Positions 9,647 through 18,421 of a stretch of 64,000 bases of DNA are shown here, piece after piece. The position numbers were made by a program, and so were the translations under genes. The notes beneath the pieces are model-generated. The model made no database searches. It was not told the origin of the DNA and saw nothing but the letters and a program-made list of their open reading frames with translations. This stretch comes from CAYNVQ01 sp964400735 (GTDB taxonomy: Bacteria; Acidobacteriota; Aminicenantia; Aminicenantales; Aminicenantaceae). The DNA is taken from the NCBI GenBank assembly GCA_964400735.1, contig CAYNVQ010000007.1, positions 1-64,000 of the forward strand, read 5' to 3'. Every line of letters starts with the position of its first letter. The stretch's first letter is position 1.

Positions 9647-12004
9647 TTATTTTAAAGCCGCGAGGCGGGTGCGGGCGTCGTCGATATCAGGGAGGCCGGG
9701 GTCGGCGTTTTTCCACAGGTCGAGGAACCGCTCGTAATTCCTCTTTGCCTCCGTCTTTTTCCCCAGCAGCTCATAAATCTTCCCCAACATGTAAAAACTT
9801 CGGGCATAGATGTCACCGTATTCTTTCCGGTTGTAGGCCATCCGGGATATCCATTCGAATTGCTCTCTTGCTGACTTATAATCTCCCGATTCATAATAAG
9901 CCCTTCCAAAAATCTCGATGAGATCGGCCGGTATTAAATTCGTTCCGGCATAGAGTGCTTTGGCCTGCCCCACATAAGTGATGGCCTGATTATAATCTCC
10001 ATTCTCGAGTGCTTGTCTGGCCTTCAAGTAATAGAGACTTTTTAGTTGTCTTTTAGAATAAGGCCGTTCCATGCCATTTTGAGCAAGATAGAGAGCCCAT
10101 TCACCACTATTGGCTTTTTGGACAAACTGATCGATTTCCTCGAAAACCTCCTCAAGCTTCGCCCCCTGTTTTGTCGCAATATAAGCGTCGCCCTGGAGCT
10201 TGAAACGTATCGATGGCTCGATGACCGCATCGGACAGCCTGAGGGCTTCCTCTATATTTCCATATCTGGTATTCAAACGGGATAATTCTGCATTGAGCAG
10301 ATCAAAGTCCCAACCTCTATTTTTCTTTAAAGTCTGCATGGCTGTTTCAGCCTGCGCCCTCGAATCTTCGTACCGGCCCTGGGTCTTGTAGAGCTGCATC
10401 AGGCTGATGGCTGCATCTATCCGCGTCTTATTGTTTTTGCTGACAAGGCAAGTCCGATATTCCTCCTCAGCAGCGGAAAAATCCCCCATGAAAAACAGGA
10501 CGTCCCCCTTCACCAGAGAATCCCGGAATTGAATCGGCTCGACCTCGAACCCTCTGTCGCACCAAAAAAGCGCTTCATCGAAGTTCTGCTGCATGGCATG
10601 GAGTTCGGCCAATCGCTGATAAATGTAAAAATTATTGGGGAATCTTTCCTTACCTCGTTCCAAGAGATCCCTTGCTTCGGCATATCTCCCCTGATGCAAA
10701 TAAACGTTGCTAAGATGATAAAAAGTGAATGCGTTGTTCGTGAAATCGACAATCCTCTTCAGGTGTTTTTCGGTTCGGTCATACGCTTCTCCCAGGTAAT
10801 AGGTCCAGGCGAGCCTGTAATTTCCGTAATCATCATCGGGATACAGCTTTAGTAGTTTCTTGAAAATTTCCATTCCTTCTTTCGCAACGGAGGAAACACT
10901 ATCAGGGTCTATGTAGGCACCTTCTATGATCAGGCGCTCTCGATCGGGAGGCGGTCTGCGTGCGGCGGCATCCCGGGACTTTTGTCCAGCTTCGCGAAAT
11001 TTATCCCAGTAAGACTGGTCCCCGGTTTCAAGGGCCAGGTGGTTATAGACCCCGCTCATCCACCTATAGGCCATGGCAAAATCGGGATCGAGGGCTATAG
11101 CCCTCTCGAAATTCTCTATGGCCAAATCCCATTCTGTGTCATTCATGGCTTTGTGGGCCTGGAGGTAAAACTCGTATGCACGCTCATTTGGTGTCGTCAC
11201 AACTTCTGCAACATCATAGTCATAATCATCGGAGACTTGCTCGTCTGTGAGCTTAAACTGCGGTTTGATCTTTTTTGTCAGCATGTCTACCATATCGAAC
11301 ATGTCATTTTCAGTCCCATCTATGTGACCTGTCCACGTGTTCTTCCAGCTCCCTGCTTCCTGGATGGAGATGTTGAGGCGAATCTTATCGCCAAATTTGT
11401 TGGCAGCTCCGCTCAGGAAGTGTGTCACACCATCAAGAGATGAGATTTTTTCAAGATCTTCTGTGGTGTAGTAATCGGCATCGAGTTTGTTCATATCTTT
11501 CAAAATTTGATTCATCCTCTCTGCCGTCAGGACACGGATATATTTGGACTGATAGAGGTCACTAACAATGAGGTTGGTCAAGGCGTCCTTGAGTTGGGCG
11601 AGGGATTCATCCCCTGTGTTGTTTTTGATGGGGAGGACGGCCAGATGGGGCTTTTCCGGAGAAGTAGAGATAAAACCGATTCGGGGGATAAATCGGATGG
11701 CGACAACAGTAATTATGATCAGCGCTATGGCGGCCGAGAGGGCAATCCAGAGTCTCTTCGGTTTCTGCTTGACCACACGAAGATATTTGGTGGTGGTGAT
11801 CTCCCTGCTGTTCAGCTTATCTTCGAGCCAAGAGTCAATCTCGTCCTTGTAGGCGAACACCCTGGCCCGGGGAGTGCCGTCCAGTCTCCGGACGGGAAGG
11901 TCGAGCTCCCTTTCCCAACGCTGGCAGGTTTTGACCGTGCGGTCGAGATAGTCGGAGATTTCCTTCCAGGATTCCAGAACCTCCCTCGTTTCTATCCCAG
12001 CCAT
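9647..12004 (-). CDS. Transmembrane one-component regulator: HTH, FlgO-like domain, TPR (regulator 1)
   Basis: 785 aa. Residues about 5-65 form an excisionase/MerR-like helix-turn-helix (SWKEISDYLDRTVKTCQRWE, then a VRRLDG...VFAYKDEIDSWL wing). A basic linker leads to a membrane helix at about 85-104, then a FlgO/CsgG-like domain (LAVLPIKNNTGDES, about 120-225) and TPR repeats to the end. The topology resembles CadC/ToxR-type membrane-bound transcription factors: DNA binding inside, sensing outside. It is first in its transcription unit, followed by TBDR 1 and kinases 2 and 1. The C-terminal 55 residues nearly match those of the kinases. AAGGA precedes the ATG. Confidence 0.85.
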   Translation of the reverse strand: MAGIETREVLESWKEISDYLDRTVKTCQRWERELDLPVRRLDGTPRARVFAYKDEIDSWLEDKLNSREITTTKYLRVVKQKPKRLWIALSAAIALIIITVVAIRFIPRIGFISTSPEKPHLAVLPIKNNTGDESLAQLKDALTNLIVSDLYQSKYIRVLTAERMNQILKDMNKLDADYYTTEDLEKISSLDGVTHFLSGAANKFGDKIRLNISIQEAGSWKNTWTGHIDGTENDMFDMVDMLTKKIKPQFKLTDEQVSDDYDYDVAEVVTTPNERAYEFYLQAHKAMNDTEWDLAIENFERAIALDPDFAMAYRWMSGVYNHLALETGDQSYWDKFREAGQKSRDAAARRPPPDRERLIIEGAYIDPDSVSSVAKEGMEIFKKLLKLYPDDDYGNYRLAWTYYLGEAYDRTEKHLKRIVDFTNNAFTFYHLSNVYLHQGRYAEARDLLERGKERFPNNFYIYQRLAELHAMQQNFDEALFWCDRGFEVEPIQFRDSLVKGDVLFFMGDFSAAEEEYRTCLVSKNNKTRIDAAISLMQLYKTQGRYEDSRAQAETAMQTLKKNRGWDFDLLNAELSRLNTRYGNIEEALRLSDAVIEPSIRFKLQGDAYIATKQGAKLEEVFEEIDQFVQKANSGEWALYLAQNGMERPYSKRQLKSLYYLKARQALENGDYNQAITYVGQAKALYAGTNLIPADLIEIFGRAYYESGDYKSAREQFEWISRMAYNRKEYGDIYARSFYMLGKIYELLGKKTEAKRNYERFLDLWKNADPGLPDIDDARTRLAALK

Positions 12005-12055
12005 CGTTCCTTACCATTAAAAATGCGAGTACGAACTATACCTTCTTTATTATTT

Positions 12056-12084
12056 AGGATATTCATTCATGGGGAGGCTGTCAA
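12056..12084 (-). promoter_or_regulatory. Predicted promoter of HTH-TPR regulator 1
   Basis: Minus-strand TTGACA (12079-12084), 17-bp spacer, TATCCT (12056-12061), a near-consensus housekeeping promoter. The sister copy at 20816-20844 has TTGACA-17-TATTCT. It lies between the kinase 3 stop and the regulator start and so defines the second transcription unit. Confidence 0.7.
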
Positions 12085-12132
12085 CCAGAAGTAATCAAAG
12101 ATTTAAGAGAGAGAAAAAAAGCGAGCAAAATA

Positions 12133-15100
12133 TTAAAGTGCAGCAAGACGAGTGCGGGTATCGTCGACTTCGGGGAGGCCGGGGTCGGCATTCTTCCAAA
12201 GATCGAGGAACCGCTCGTAGTTCCTCTTCGCCTCCCTCCTTTTCCCCATCTCCTCATAGATCTTCCCGAGCATGTAAAAACTCCTGGCATAAATATCGCC
12301 ATAGTTTAGGCGGCCCCAAGTCAAAGTCGTGATCAACTCGAATTCTTCCGCGGCCCGCTCCAAATTCCCGGCCTCAAAATATGCTCGCGCCAAATTTTCC
12401 ACAAAAGGAGCAAAATCATCAAAGTGTACTCCGATGAACATGGACTTGGCCTGCTCGAAATATTCGATCGCCAACTCAAGATTACCTCTTTCGAACTCGA
12501 CTTCTCCCAGGAGTTTCAGATAAAATCTTGTCGTTTGTTTTGCAGTAGCAATTCGGTTGCTCTCTTGGAACTGCACATTTTTTCTCATCCGTTCTATCTC
12601 TTTTTCTGCTTCCTCCCAAAGGTGCGCTTTAATATAAATCGAACCCTGATACCAGGGTAAATCACCCATTTCCAAAGCCTTCTCTGTATTGCCTCGTCTC
12701 AAATTCAGTTGGGCTGCTGGACCGTTGATGTCCGGACGCTTCTCCCCCAATTTTTCCCTTGCCTGCTCGATTTGGCCCAATGCGTCCTCGAACCGCCCCT
12801 GCAAGATATAAAGGTTAAACAAGCTCTTCATTCCTGACAAAACAGTCTCTTCGTTCTCACTCGTCAACTGTTTCCGATATTCCTGTTCAGCCACAGCGAA
12901 ATCCTGCTGAAAAAGAAGAATGGCTCCCCTTTGCGCACAAACATTCCACCATGTGGGACTGGAAAGGAAAAAACTTTCCCATTTCGAAAGCGCGTCATCG
13001 TATCTGCTCTCTGCAACATAAGGCACTGGAAGAAAACAATGCAATATCGAAGCATCGGGAAATTTCTGAAGACCGAGTTCGATAATCTCTTTCGATTTAT
13101 CGTTCATTCCCCAGCTAAAATAAATCATTCCAAGAAATAAATACGCTTGGCTTGAAGCCGCATTATTGCTTATCAACACGTCATAGCACGCGAGGGCCCT
13201 CTCGTATTCCTCACTAGAAAAGTAATAATATCCTAAACGGTCATTTCCTATAGGGTCTTCAGGATACTTCTTTACCAATTCTTCAAGAATTATAGGATTT
13301 CCGTTTAGATTGTTATGAGGTGGACCCTGAAATGCCTCGATCAACAGCCGTTCTCTTTCTGTTACGTGGCCCAGCTGTGACGCCTCATAGGCTTTTTGGT
13401 TGGCTTCTTTGAATCTCGGCATCATCTCCTTCCACTTGAGCAATTCGAGAGATGCTGCATGAATTAATGCCCGTGAACGCCACCAATGAGCCATGGCGAA
13501 ATCCGGGTCGATGGCCACAGCCTCTCCCAGCAGTCTATCGGCTTGGAGTGGATCGGTATTGTTGAAAGCTTTGAGGGCATCCAAATACAATTGAAGCGCC
13601 CGTTTATTTGTTGTGGAGACATTTCCAATAGCTTCATCATAATCATTTGCAATTTGTTCTTCTGTAAGGTTGAAGTGGGTCTTGAATTTCGGTGTAAGAG
13701 AATCTACCATTTGCAAGAAACTTTCCTCTCCTTTTCCATCAGCATCCTCCGATGCGATCACGGTCATCGTATTCACATCCATGATTGTCGCTGAAAGTCG
13801 GAAATTTTCACCTGCTTTTATCAAGGAAGGCTGGATGATATGGGTAGCCTTGGCCTCTTCCGCTAAATCCTTGATATCCTTTTCTGTATAATTCTGGGCC
13901 TCTAAAAGATCCGTGTTTGTCAAAACACTGTACATGCGGCTGAAATCAAGGACATTAAGGTGTTTTGACTGCATCATGTCTTTAATGAGCAGATCTTGGA
14001 GGTTCTCCTTCCAGATATCGAAGTCCGGATCCCCGGTGCTGTTTTTCACAGGCAGGATGGCCAAAGTGGGCCGTCCAGTATCCTTGATGATGGGCTGTTG
14101 GGGCGACAGCAGGCGCCAGGCGATGATTCCTGCTACGACGACCGCCACCGCGGCTAAAGCGGGAATAAGGGCCTTCTTGAGGCTGAATTTTGCAGCTCGT
14201 GCAACCGCAATCCTCGGCATGATCTTTTGCACCACCCGCTCCTTCTCAGGAAGCGTCTCCTCCACTGCCATCAGCACAGCCAAAAGCTCCTCGGCACTCT
14301 GATAGCGTCTGTTCCTGTCCTTTTCCATGCAGCAGAGGATAGCCCGCGTCATCCCTTCGGGAAGCTGCGGATTAAGCTGCTGCGGATCCCTCGGTACTTC
14401 ACTTTTGTGCTTCAGCGCCACACTGAATGCCGTATCCCCTGAAAAAGGAACCTTCCCGGTCACCATCTCGTACAGGATCACACCCAGGGAATAAATATCC
14501 GAGCGCTGGTCAGCCTTTTGACCCTCCACCTGCTCCGGGCTCATGTACTCGGGTGTTCCGATTACCATTCCCTCGATGGTCAGCCCCTTGCCCTCCATCG
14601 ACCGGGCAATCCCGAAGTCCATGATCTTGGCGTTTCCCTCCTTGTCGATCATGATGTTCTGGGGCTTGAGATCCCTGTGCACGATCCCTAAACTATGAGC
14701 CTCTGCCAGCCCGTCTGTCACCTGCAGAGCAATACTCAGCACATTCCCCAGCTTGAGCTTTCCCATCCTTTTGACAACACTTTTGAGGGTCTCGCCCTCC
14801 ACATACTCCATGGTGATGAAATGCATGCCTCCTGCTTCGTTGATGTCGTGCATACGGCAGACATTCTTGTGGGTGATTCGGCGTGCGAATTTCAGCTCGT
14901 TGCTGAAGCGGGTGATCGTGTCTTTGTGGGCGGCCACCTCGGGCTTGAGCACCTTGAGGGCCACATCCTCCTGGATCTTGATATCGAACACCTTGTAGAC
15001 AAAACCCATTCCTCCTTTGCCCAACTCCTCGATGATGTGATAACGCTCGGCCAAGGTTTTGCCTATGGTCAAATCCTCCCCGGGCGTGAGCAGGGTCTTC

Positions 15101-15219
15101 GTAAAAGATGCAGACTCCTGCTGCCCAAGTCCGAACCGTGTCCCGCACTTGTTGCAGAAAACCGAATCCGATGGATTCTTCGTCTTGCATTCCGGACATT
15201 CTACAAGATGATTTCCCAT
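12133..15219 (-). CDS. Transmembrane Ser/Thr protein kinase with zinc ribbon and TPR sensor (kinase 3)
   Basis: 1028 aa. Zinc ribbon (C8, C11, C22, C25), PknB-like kinase (glycine loop GKGGMG, K89, HRD at 181-183, DFG, GTPEYMSPEQ), membrane helix about 350-370, FlgO/CsgG-like domain (TLAILPVKNSTGD) and TPR repeats. The N-terminal half is nearly identical to kinase 2, while the sensor half follows kinase 1 (shared LLEAQNYTE, THIIQ and AVAIDPDFAMA stretches), so the protein is a mosaic. It ends the regulator 2 / TBDR 2 unit, 75 bp after the TBDR 2 stop. Confidence 0.9.
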   Translation of the reverse strand: MGNHLVECPECKTKNPSDSVFCNKCGTRFGLGQQESASFTKTLLTPGEDLTIGKTLAERYHIIEELGKGGMGFVYKVFDIKIQEDVALKVLKPEVAAHKDTITRFSNELKFARRITHKNVCRMHDINEAGGMHFITMEYVEGETLKSVVKRMGKLKLGNVLSIALQVTDGLAEAHSLGIVHRDLKPQNIMIDKEGNAKIMDFGIARSMEGKGLTIEGMVIGTPEYMSPEQVEGQKADQRSDIYSLGVILYEMVTGKVPFSGDTAFSVALKHKSEVPRDPQQLNPQLPEGMTRAILCCMEKDRNRRYQSAEELLAVLMAVEETLPEKERVVQKIMPRIAVARAAKFSLKKALIPALAAVAVVVAGIIAWRLLSPQQPIIKDTGRPTLAILPVKNSTGDPDFDIWKENLQDLLIKDMMQSKHLNVLDFSRMYSVLTNTDLLEAQNYTEKDIKDLAEEAKATHIIQPSLIKAGENFRLSATIMDVNTMTVIASEDADGKGEESFLQMVDSLTPKFKTHFNLTEEQIANDYDEAIGNVSTTNKRALQLYLDALKAFNNTDPLQADRLLGEAVAIDPDFAMAHWWRSRALIHAASLELLKWKEMMPRFKEANQKAYEASQLGHVTERERLLIEAFQGPPHNNLNGNPIILEELVKKYPEDPIGNDRLGYYYFSSEEYERALACYDVLISNNAASSQAYLFLGMIYFSWGMNDKSKEIIELGLQKFPDASILHCFLPVPYVAESRYDDALSKWESFFLSSPTWWNVCAQRGAILLFQQDFAVAEQEYRKQLTSENEETVLSGMKSLFNLYILQGRFEDALGQIEQAREKLGEKRPDINGPAAQLNLRRGNTEKALEMGDLPWYQGSIYIKAHLWEEAEKEIERMRKNVQFQESNRIATAKQTTRFYLKLLGEVEFERGNLELAIEYFEQAKSMFIGVHFDDFAPFVENLARAYFEAGNLERAAEEFELITTLTWGRLNYGDIYARSFYMLGKIYEEMGKRREAKRNYERFLDLWKNADPGLPEVDDTRTRLAAL

Positions 15220-15294
15220 TTTATGCCTCTTTTCCCGTCACCTACCCCCTCTTTTGCCGATTCCCCACACCTTCCATAAATCCCTTGCCAACAA

Positions 15295-18120
15295 CTAGAA
15301 TCTATACCGCACGCCAAGCCGAATAATACGGGGATTGAGGATTTGTGTTATCTCGTTGTAGGAGGGACCATTCATCCAATTATCCCGCCAAATATCATGG
15401 TCGAAGTTGAAGACGTTGAAGGCATCGAGCTGCAGGGTGAGCCTCCCATACCGTCCCAACACAAAATCCTTTGACAGGCTGAGATCGACGTTGTAAAAAT
15501 TGGACAGCCTTGTTGTTCCCCATTGTTCAATAAAGAGCACCACCCATGTCCCTAATCCTTTAGCTGCTCTTTCGGGCGCCCTAACCAAGAGATACCGCTC
15601 CCAGGCCCATCCATCGCGGATATGGGCAAACCCTGAAAAGTTGAAACCCCAAGGAAGCTGATACAAAAAATTGACCTTGGCCATCCATCTGGGATCAGAC
15701 AGGATATTTCCACCATCCCTGAACTCGACATTTGTCGGATCCAGGCCACCTCTTTCCCCCCAGCGGTCAGTGGTCCTCATGAAGGAAAAAGACGCATTCA
15801 TCATCCATCGGTGGCTCAATCTTTTCGTTGCAACAACCTCAAAACTGGCATGGTTCGTATGATAATCAGGCCTGTTCTCGATGATGGAATGAGGAAGCTC
15901 GAAGCGGTGTGTTTTTGGGGCCCAGTACTCATAATCATAGGTGATGCCATCGACCTCAATGGATCCTCTGTAGGGACCTTCCCAGTCTTCCTGATTGTCT
16001 TTCTGCCCGGTATCTCTATTAAATGCTACTGTCCACTGGGATCGGAAATTTCTTCTTAAGGTTATATTGGCTCCCAGGGAAAAATCTTTGAATATTTCTC
16101 TTTCTAATCCTAAGAACAGTTCATCTGTCAACTGCGATTCGAGATTTGGATCGATCTCGAACGGTGACACTGGATTTGTGGGATCAAAGATGTTAAAACC
16201 GCTATAAGAAAGGAGACCATCATAGGGATAGCCGACCAGCTCGTCCTTCGACACAAGGTCGTCACCATTGATATCTTCCCAGAAGTATTGTGCTTTGTTT
16301 TCTTCGGTCATGGCCAACTTTCCACCAAGATTCGTGGTCCAAAAACTATAACGCCCTATATTAGCCCGGAGGATCGTTTTTCCATCCCCGGTGAGGTCGA
16401 ATGTGAATCCAAGACGCGGGGCAAAGGTCCAGAATACGACACCCGGATCGATGGCAGAATATGTGAAAGCGGGCATTATTTCAGGAGCGATTGGATTTGC
16501 CGGAACTTCTAGCTCGTTCGCCCAGGAATTCTCCCGGTCCACACGGAAGCCAAGATTGAAGGTGAAACGCCCAATATTGTAGGCATCATTGAAGTAAAAA
16601 CTGAGTCGGTCGCTTTCCTGGTCCCATAAACAGCGGTGAAGCTGTGCAATATAGGGCTGTCCATTTAAGTAGTATTTCCGCACACCTCCCGGCCAAATAT
16701 GTTCTCCCCAGCTGGGAGTCAACCGGTATTCGACTCCGAATTTAAACTCGTGGGCTCCTCCCAAAAATCCTTCGAGGAAATAGTTGCCATCGACCTGAGC
16801 ATTATAACTGGGCTTATGACCCCGTTGATACTCAGTCGTCCCCGAATACATCCCTGTTCCATAATCGTAGCCAGCTTGGGCATCCATCCCTCCCCTTGGA
16901 TCGAACCCATACGAACCCCAGTTGTGGGCCATTTTAAGTGATAACAAGAATGTGTCGGAAAAAACATGTTCGTATTCCAGCTTCACAAGCGGATTTCCGT
17001 TCGTGACCTGATCGTATGTGGCTTCAGGAGGCCTTTTAGGTCCGACATTGTAGCTGAATACAGTTTTGTCATTATAGATAAAGGCTAATTCTCCACGGTC
17101 TTTGGCGCTGAGCTGAAAATTTAGTTTAGCATTGAAACTTTCAATCCTGGTATCCTGAGGATAATTGTTGATGCTGAGAAGGCGGATGTCCTGAATCCCG
17201 TATCCCAGCCAGAACCACAGCTTATCCTTGAAGATGGGGCCGCCGGCCTGGAATCCGTAATCTGTGAGCTGGTTGATCTGGTTGCCGACATAACCCAGGT
17301 CTATCAACTCCTGGGTTCGATTGTCGCCTTGGAGTTTGCCATTGGTGAAGAAAAATCGTCCGAGAAACTCCAACTTGTTTCCTCCCCGGCGTGTCACCAT
17401 GTTGATAGAAACGCCCCCAGTCTTGATAGCAGGATTCTGTCCTGTGGTTATGACTTGGAACTCTTCAAAACTGTCAAAATCGTAATATCTCGAAGAGGCA
17501 CCCCGTGCATAATTATCTGTGATATTGATCCCATCCATAACGAAGTTGCCCGAGCCAATGGTGCCTGATCCTTTAGCCGAAAACGCCAGTTCTTCACCAG
17601 ATTTGCTTCCTCCAACATTTTCATCCCACATATCGATTCCTGGGATCTGCTTCAGAATTTCCCAGGGATCGCGGGCTGAGGGGATCTCCTGGAGCATCAC
17701 TTCGTTGACATTGTAGGCTGAGCCTGTCTTTTTGGTGTCTACGATGGGGGAGGTAGCAACGACGGTGACATCTTCAGCTAGGGTGGCCTGTTCGAGAACG
17801 ACCGGGAAGTCGAAATTGTTGCCCACTCGGATGATGATGTTTTCTTCGACATGAGTCTTGAATCCGGAGAGCTCGCATTTTAGCGAGTAGTTTCCGGAGG
17901 GCAGGTTGAGGAACCGGAATATGCCACCGGACGAGGACATCATGGCGCGCGTTCCGTATAGGGGGCACTCCAGAGTGACCGTCACGCCGGGAAGCGGCTC
18001 ATCATTTGTATCGGTCACTTTGCCGCGGATATTCCCGTACTGTTCCTGGGCAAGGGAAATGCCAGAAATGCATAAACAGAAAAAAAGGACGGAGATCGGA
18101 ATGGCTATAAATTTTTTCAT
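15295..18120 (-). CDS. TonB-dependent receptor, Oar-like (TBDR 2)
   Basis: 941 aa from the ATG at 18120, which has GGAGG just upstream and a signal peptide (MKKFIAIPIS to about ISLAQ); a longer in-frame start exists but has no such support. Signal peptide, carboxypeptidase-regulatory-like domain, plug (DVTVVATSPIVDT) and a barrel ending RLGVRYRF. It is a paralogue of TBDR 1, nearly identical in the N-terminal domain and diverged in plug loops and extracellular barrel segments, suggesting different ligands. The EF-hand-like loop DINGDDLVSKDE is conserved at 616-627. Promoter and phased repeats lie upstream. Confidence 0.92.
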   Translation of the reverse strand: MKKFIAIPISVLFFCLCISGISLAQEQYGNIRGKVTDTNDEPLPGVTVTLECPLYGTRAMMSSSGGIFRFLNLPSGNYSLKCELSGFKTHVEENIIIRVGNNFDFPVVLEQATLAEDVTVVATSPIVDTKKTGSAYNVNEVMLQEIPSARDPWEILKQIPGIDMWDENVGGSKSGEELAFSAKGSGTIGSGNFVMDGINITDNYARGASSRYYDFDSFEEFQVITTGQNPAIKTGGVSINMVTRRGGNKLEFLGRFFFTNGKLQGDNRTQELIDLGYVGNQINQLTDYGFQAGGPIFKDKLWFWLGYGIQDIRLLSINNYPQDTRIESFNAKLNFQLSAKDRGELAFIYNDKTVFSYNVGPKRPPEATYDQVTNGNPLVKLEYEHVFSDTFLLSLKMAHNWGSYGFDPRGGMDAQAGYDYGTGMYSGTTEYQRGHKPSYNAQVDGNYFLEGFLGGAHEFKFGVEYRLTPSWGEHIWPGGVRKYYLNGQPYIAQLHRCLWDQESDRLSFYFNDAYNIGRFTFNLGFRVDRENSWANELEVPANPIAPEIMPAFTYSAIDPGVVFWTFAPRLGFTFDLTGDGKTILRANIGRYSFWTTNLGGKLAMTEENKAQYFWEDINGDDLVSKDELVGYPYDGLLSYSGFNIFDPTNPVSPFEIDPNLESQLTDELFLGLEREIFKDFSLGANITLRRNFRSQWTVAFNRDTGQKDNQEDWEGPYRGSIEVDGITYDYEYWAPKTHRFELPHSIIENRPDYHTNHASFEVVATKRLSHRWMMNASFSFMRTTDRWGERGGLDPTNVEFRDGGNILSDPRWMAKVNFLYQLPWGFNFSGFAHIRDGWAWERYLLVRAPERAAKGLGTWVVLFIEQWGTTRLSNFYNVDLSLSKDFVLGRYGRLTLQLDAFNVFNFDHDIWRDNWMNGPSYNEITQILNPRIIRLGVRYRF

Positions 18121-18157
18121 CCTACCCTCCTTAGAAAATTCATGATCCTCACTCCAA

Positions 18158-18186
18158 AAATTATGCATCCGACAGGCATAAATCAA
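18158..18186 (-). promoter_or_regulatory. Predicted promoter of TBDR 2
   Basis: Minus-strand TTGATT (18181-18186), 17-bp spacer, TAATTT (18158-18163); same hexamers and spacing as TBDR 1 (9384-9412) with a different spacer sequence. Confidence 0.6.
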
Positions 18187-18196
18187 CCCATATAGG

Positions 18197-18226
18197 ACAA
18201 ATGTCGTTTTATTTCGCCTTATTTCG
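18197..18226 (-). promoter_or_regulatory. Three phased 10-bp direct repeats upstream of TBDR 2 promoter
   Basis: Minus-strand units CGAAATAAGG, CGAAATAAAA, CGACATTTGT at exact 10-bp steps, starting 10 bp upstream of the -35. The layout is the same as at TBDR 1, with base changes mostly at the last unit positions. Confidence 0.55.
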
Positions 18227-18235
18227 TCTAAAATC

Positions 18236-18249
18236 GGGCAGAAATGCCC
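18236..18249. promoter_or_regulatory. Small palindrome GGGCA-N4-TGCCC upstream of TBDR 2
   Basis: Arms identical to 9462-9475; centre is GAAA instead of TAAA. The spacing to the decamer array is conserved at 9 bp. Confidence 0.45.
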
Positions 18250-18421
18250 CCAAAAGTACAGATTTTGGTCAAATTAAGAAAGAAAGTGCCTGGTTTAAAG
18301 TACGTTACATTGGACCGATTTAAAGCAATCTCCTAAGATTACACAGCTATCTACGAATTTAATAAAGGAATCCCTTCGTTATTCACATCGATATGGGGGT
18401 TTCGTTAAGACAAAAAAGAAG

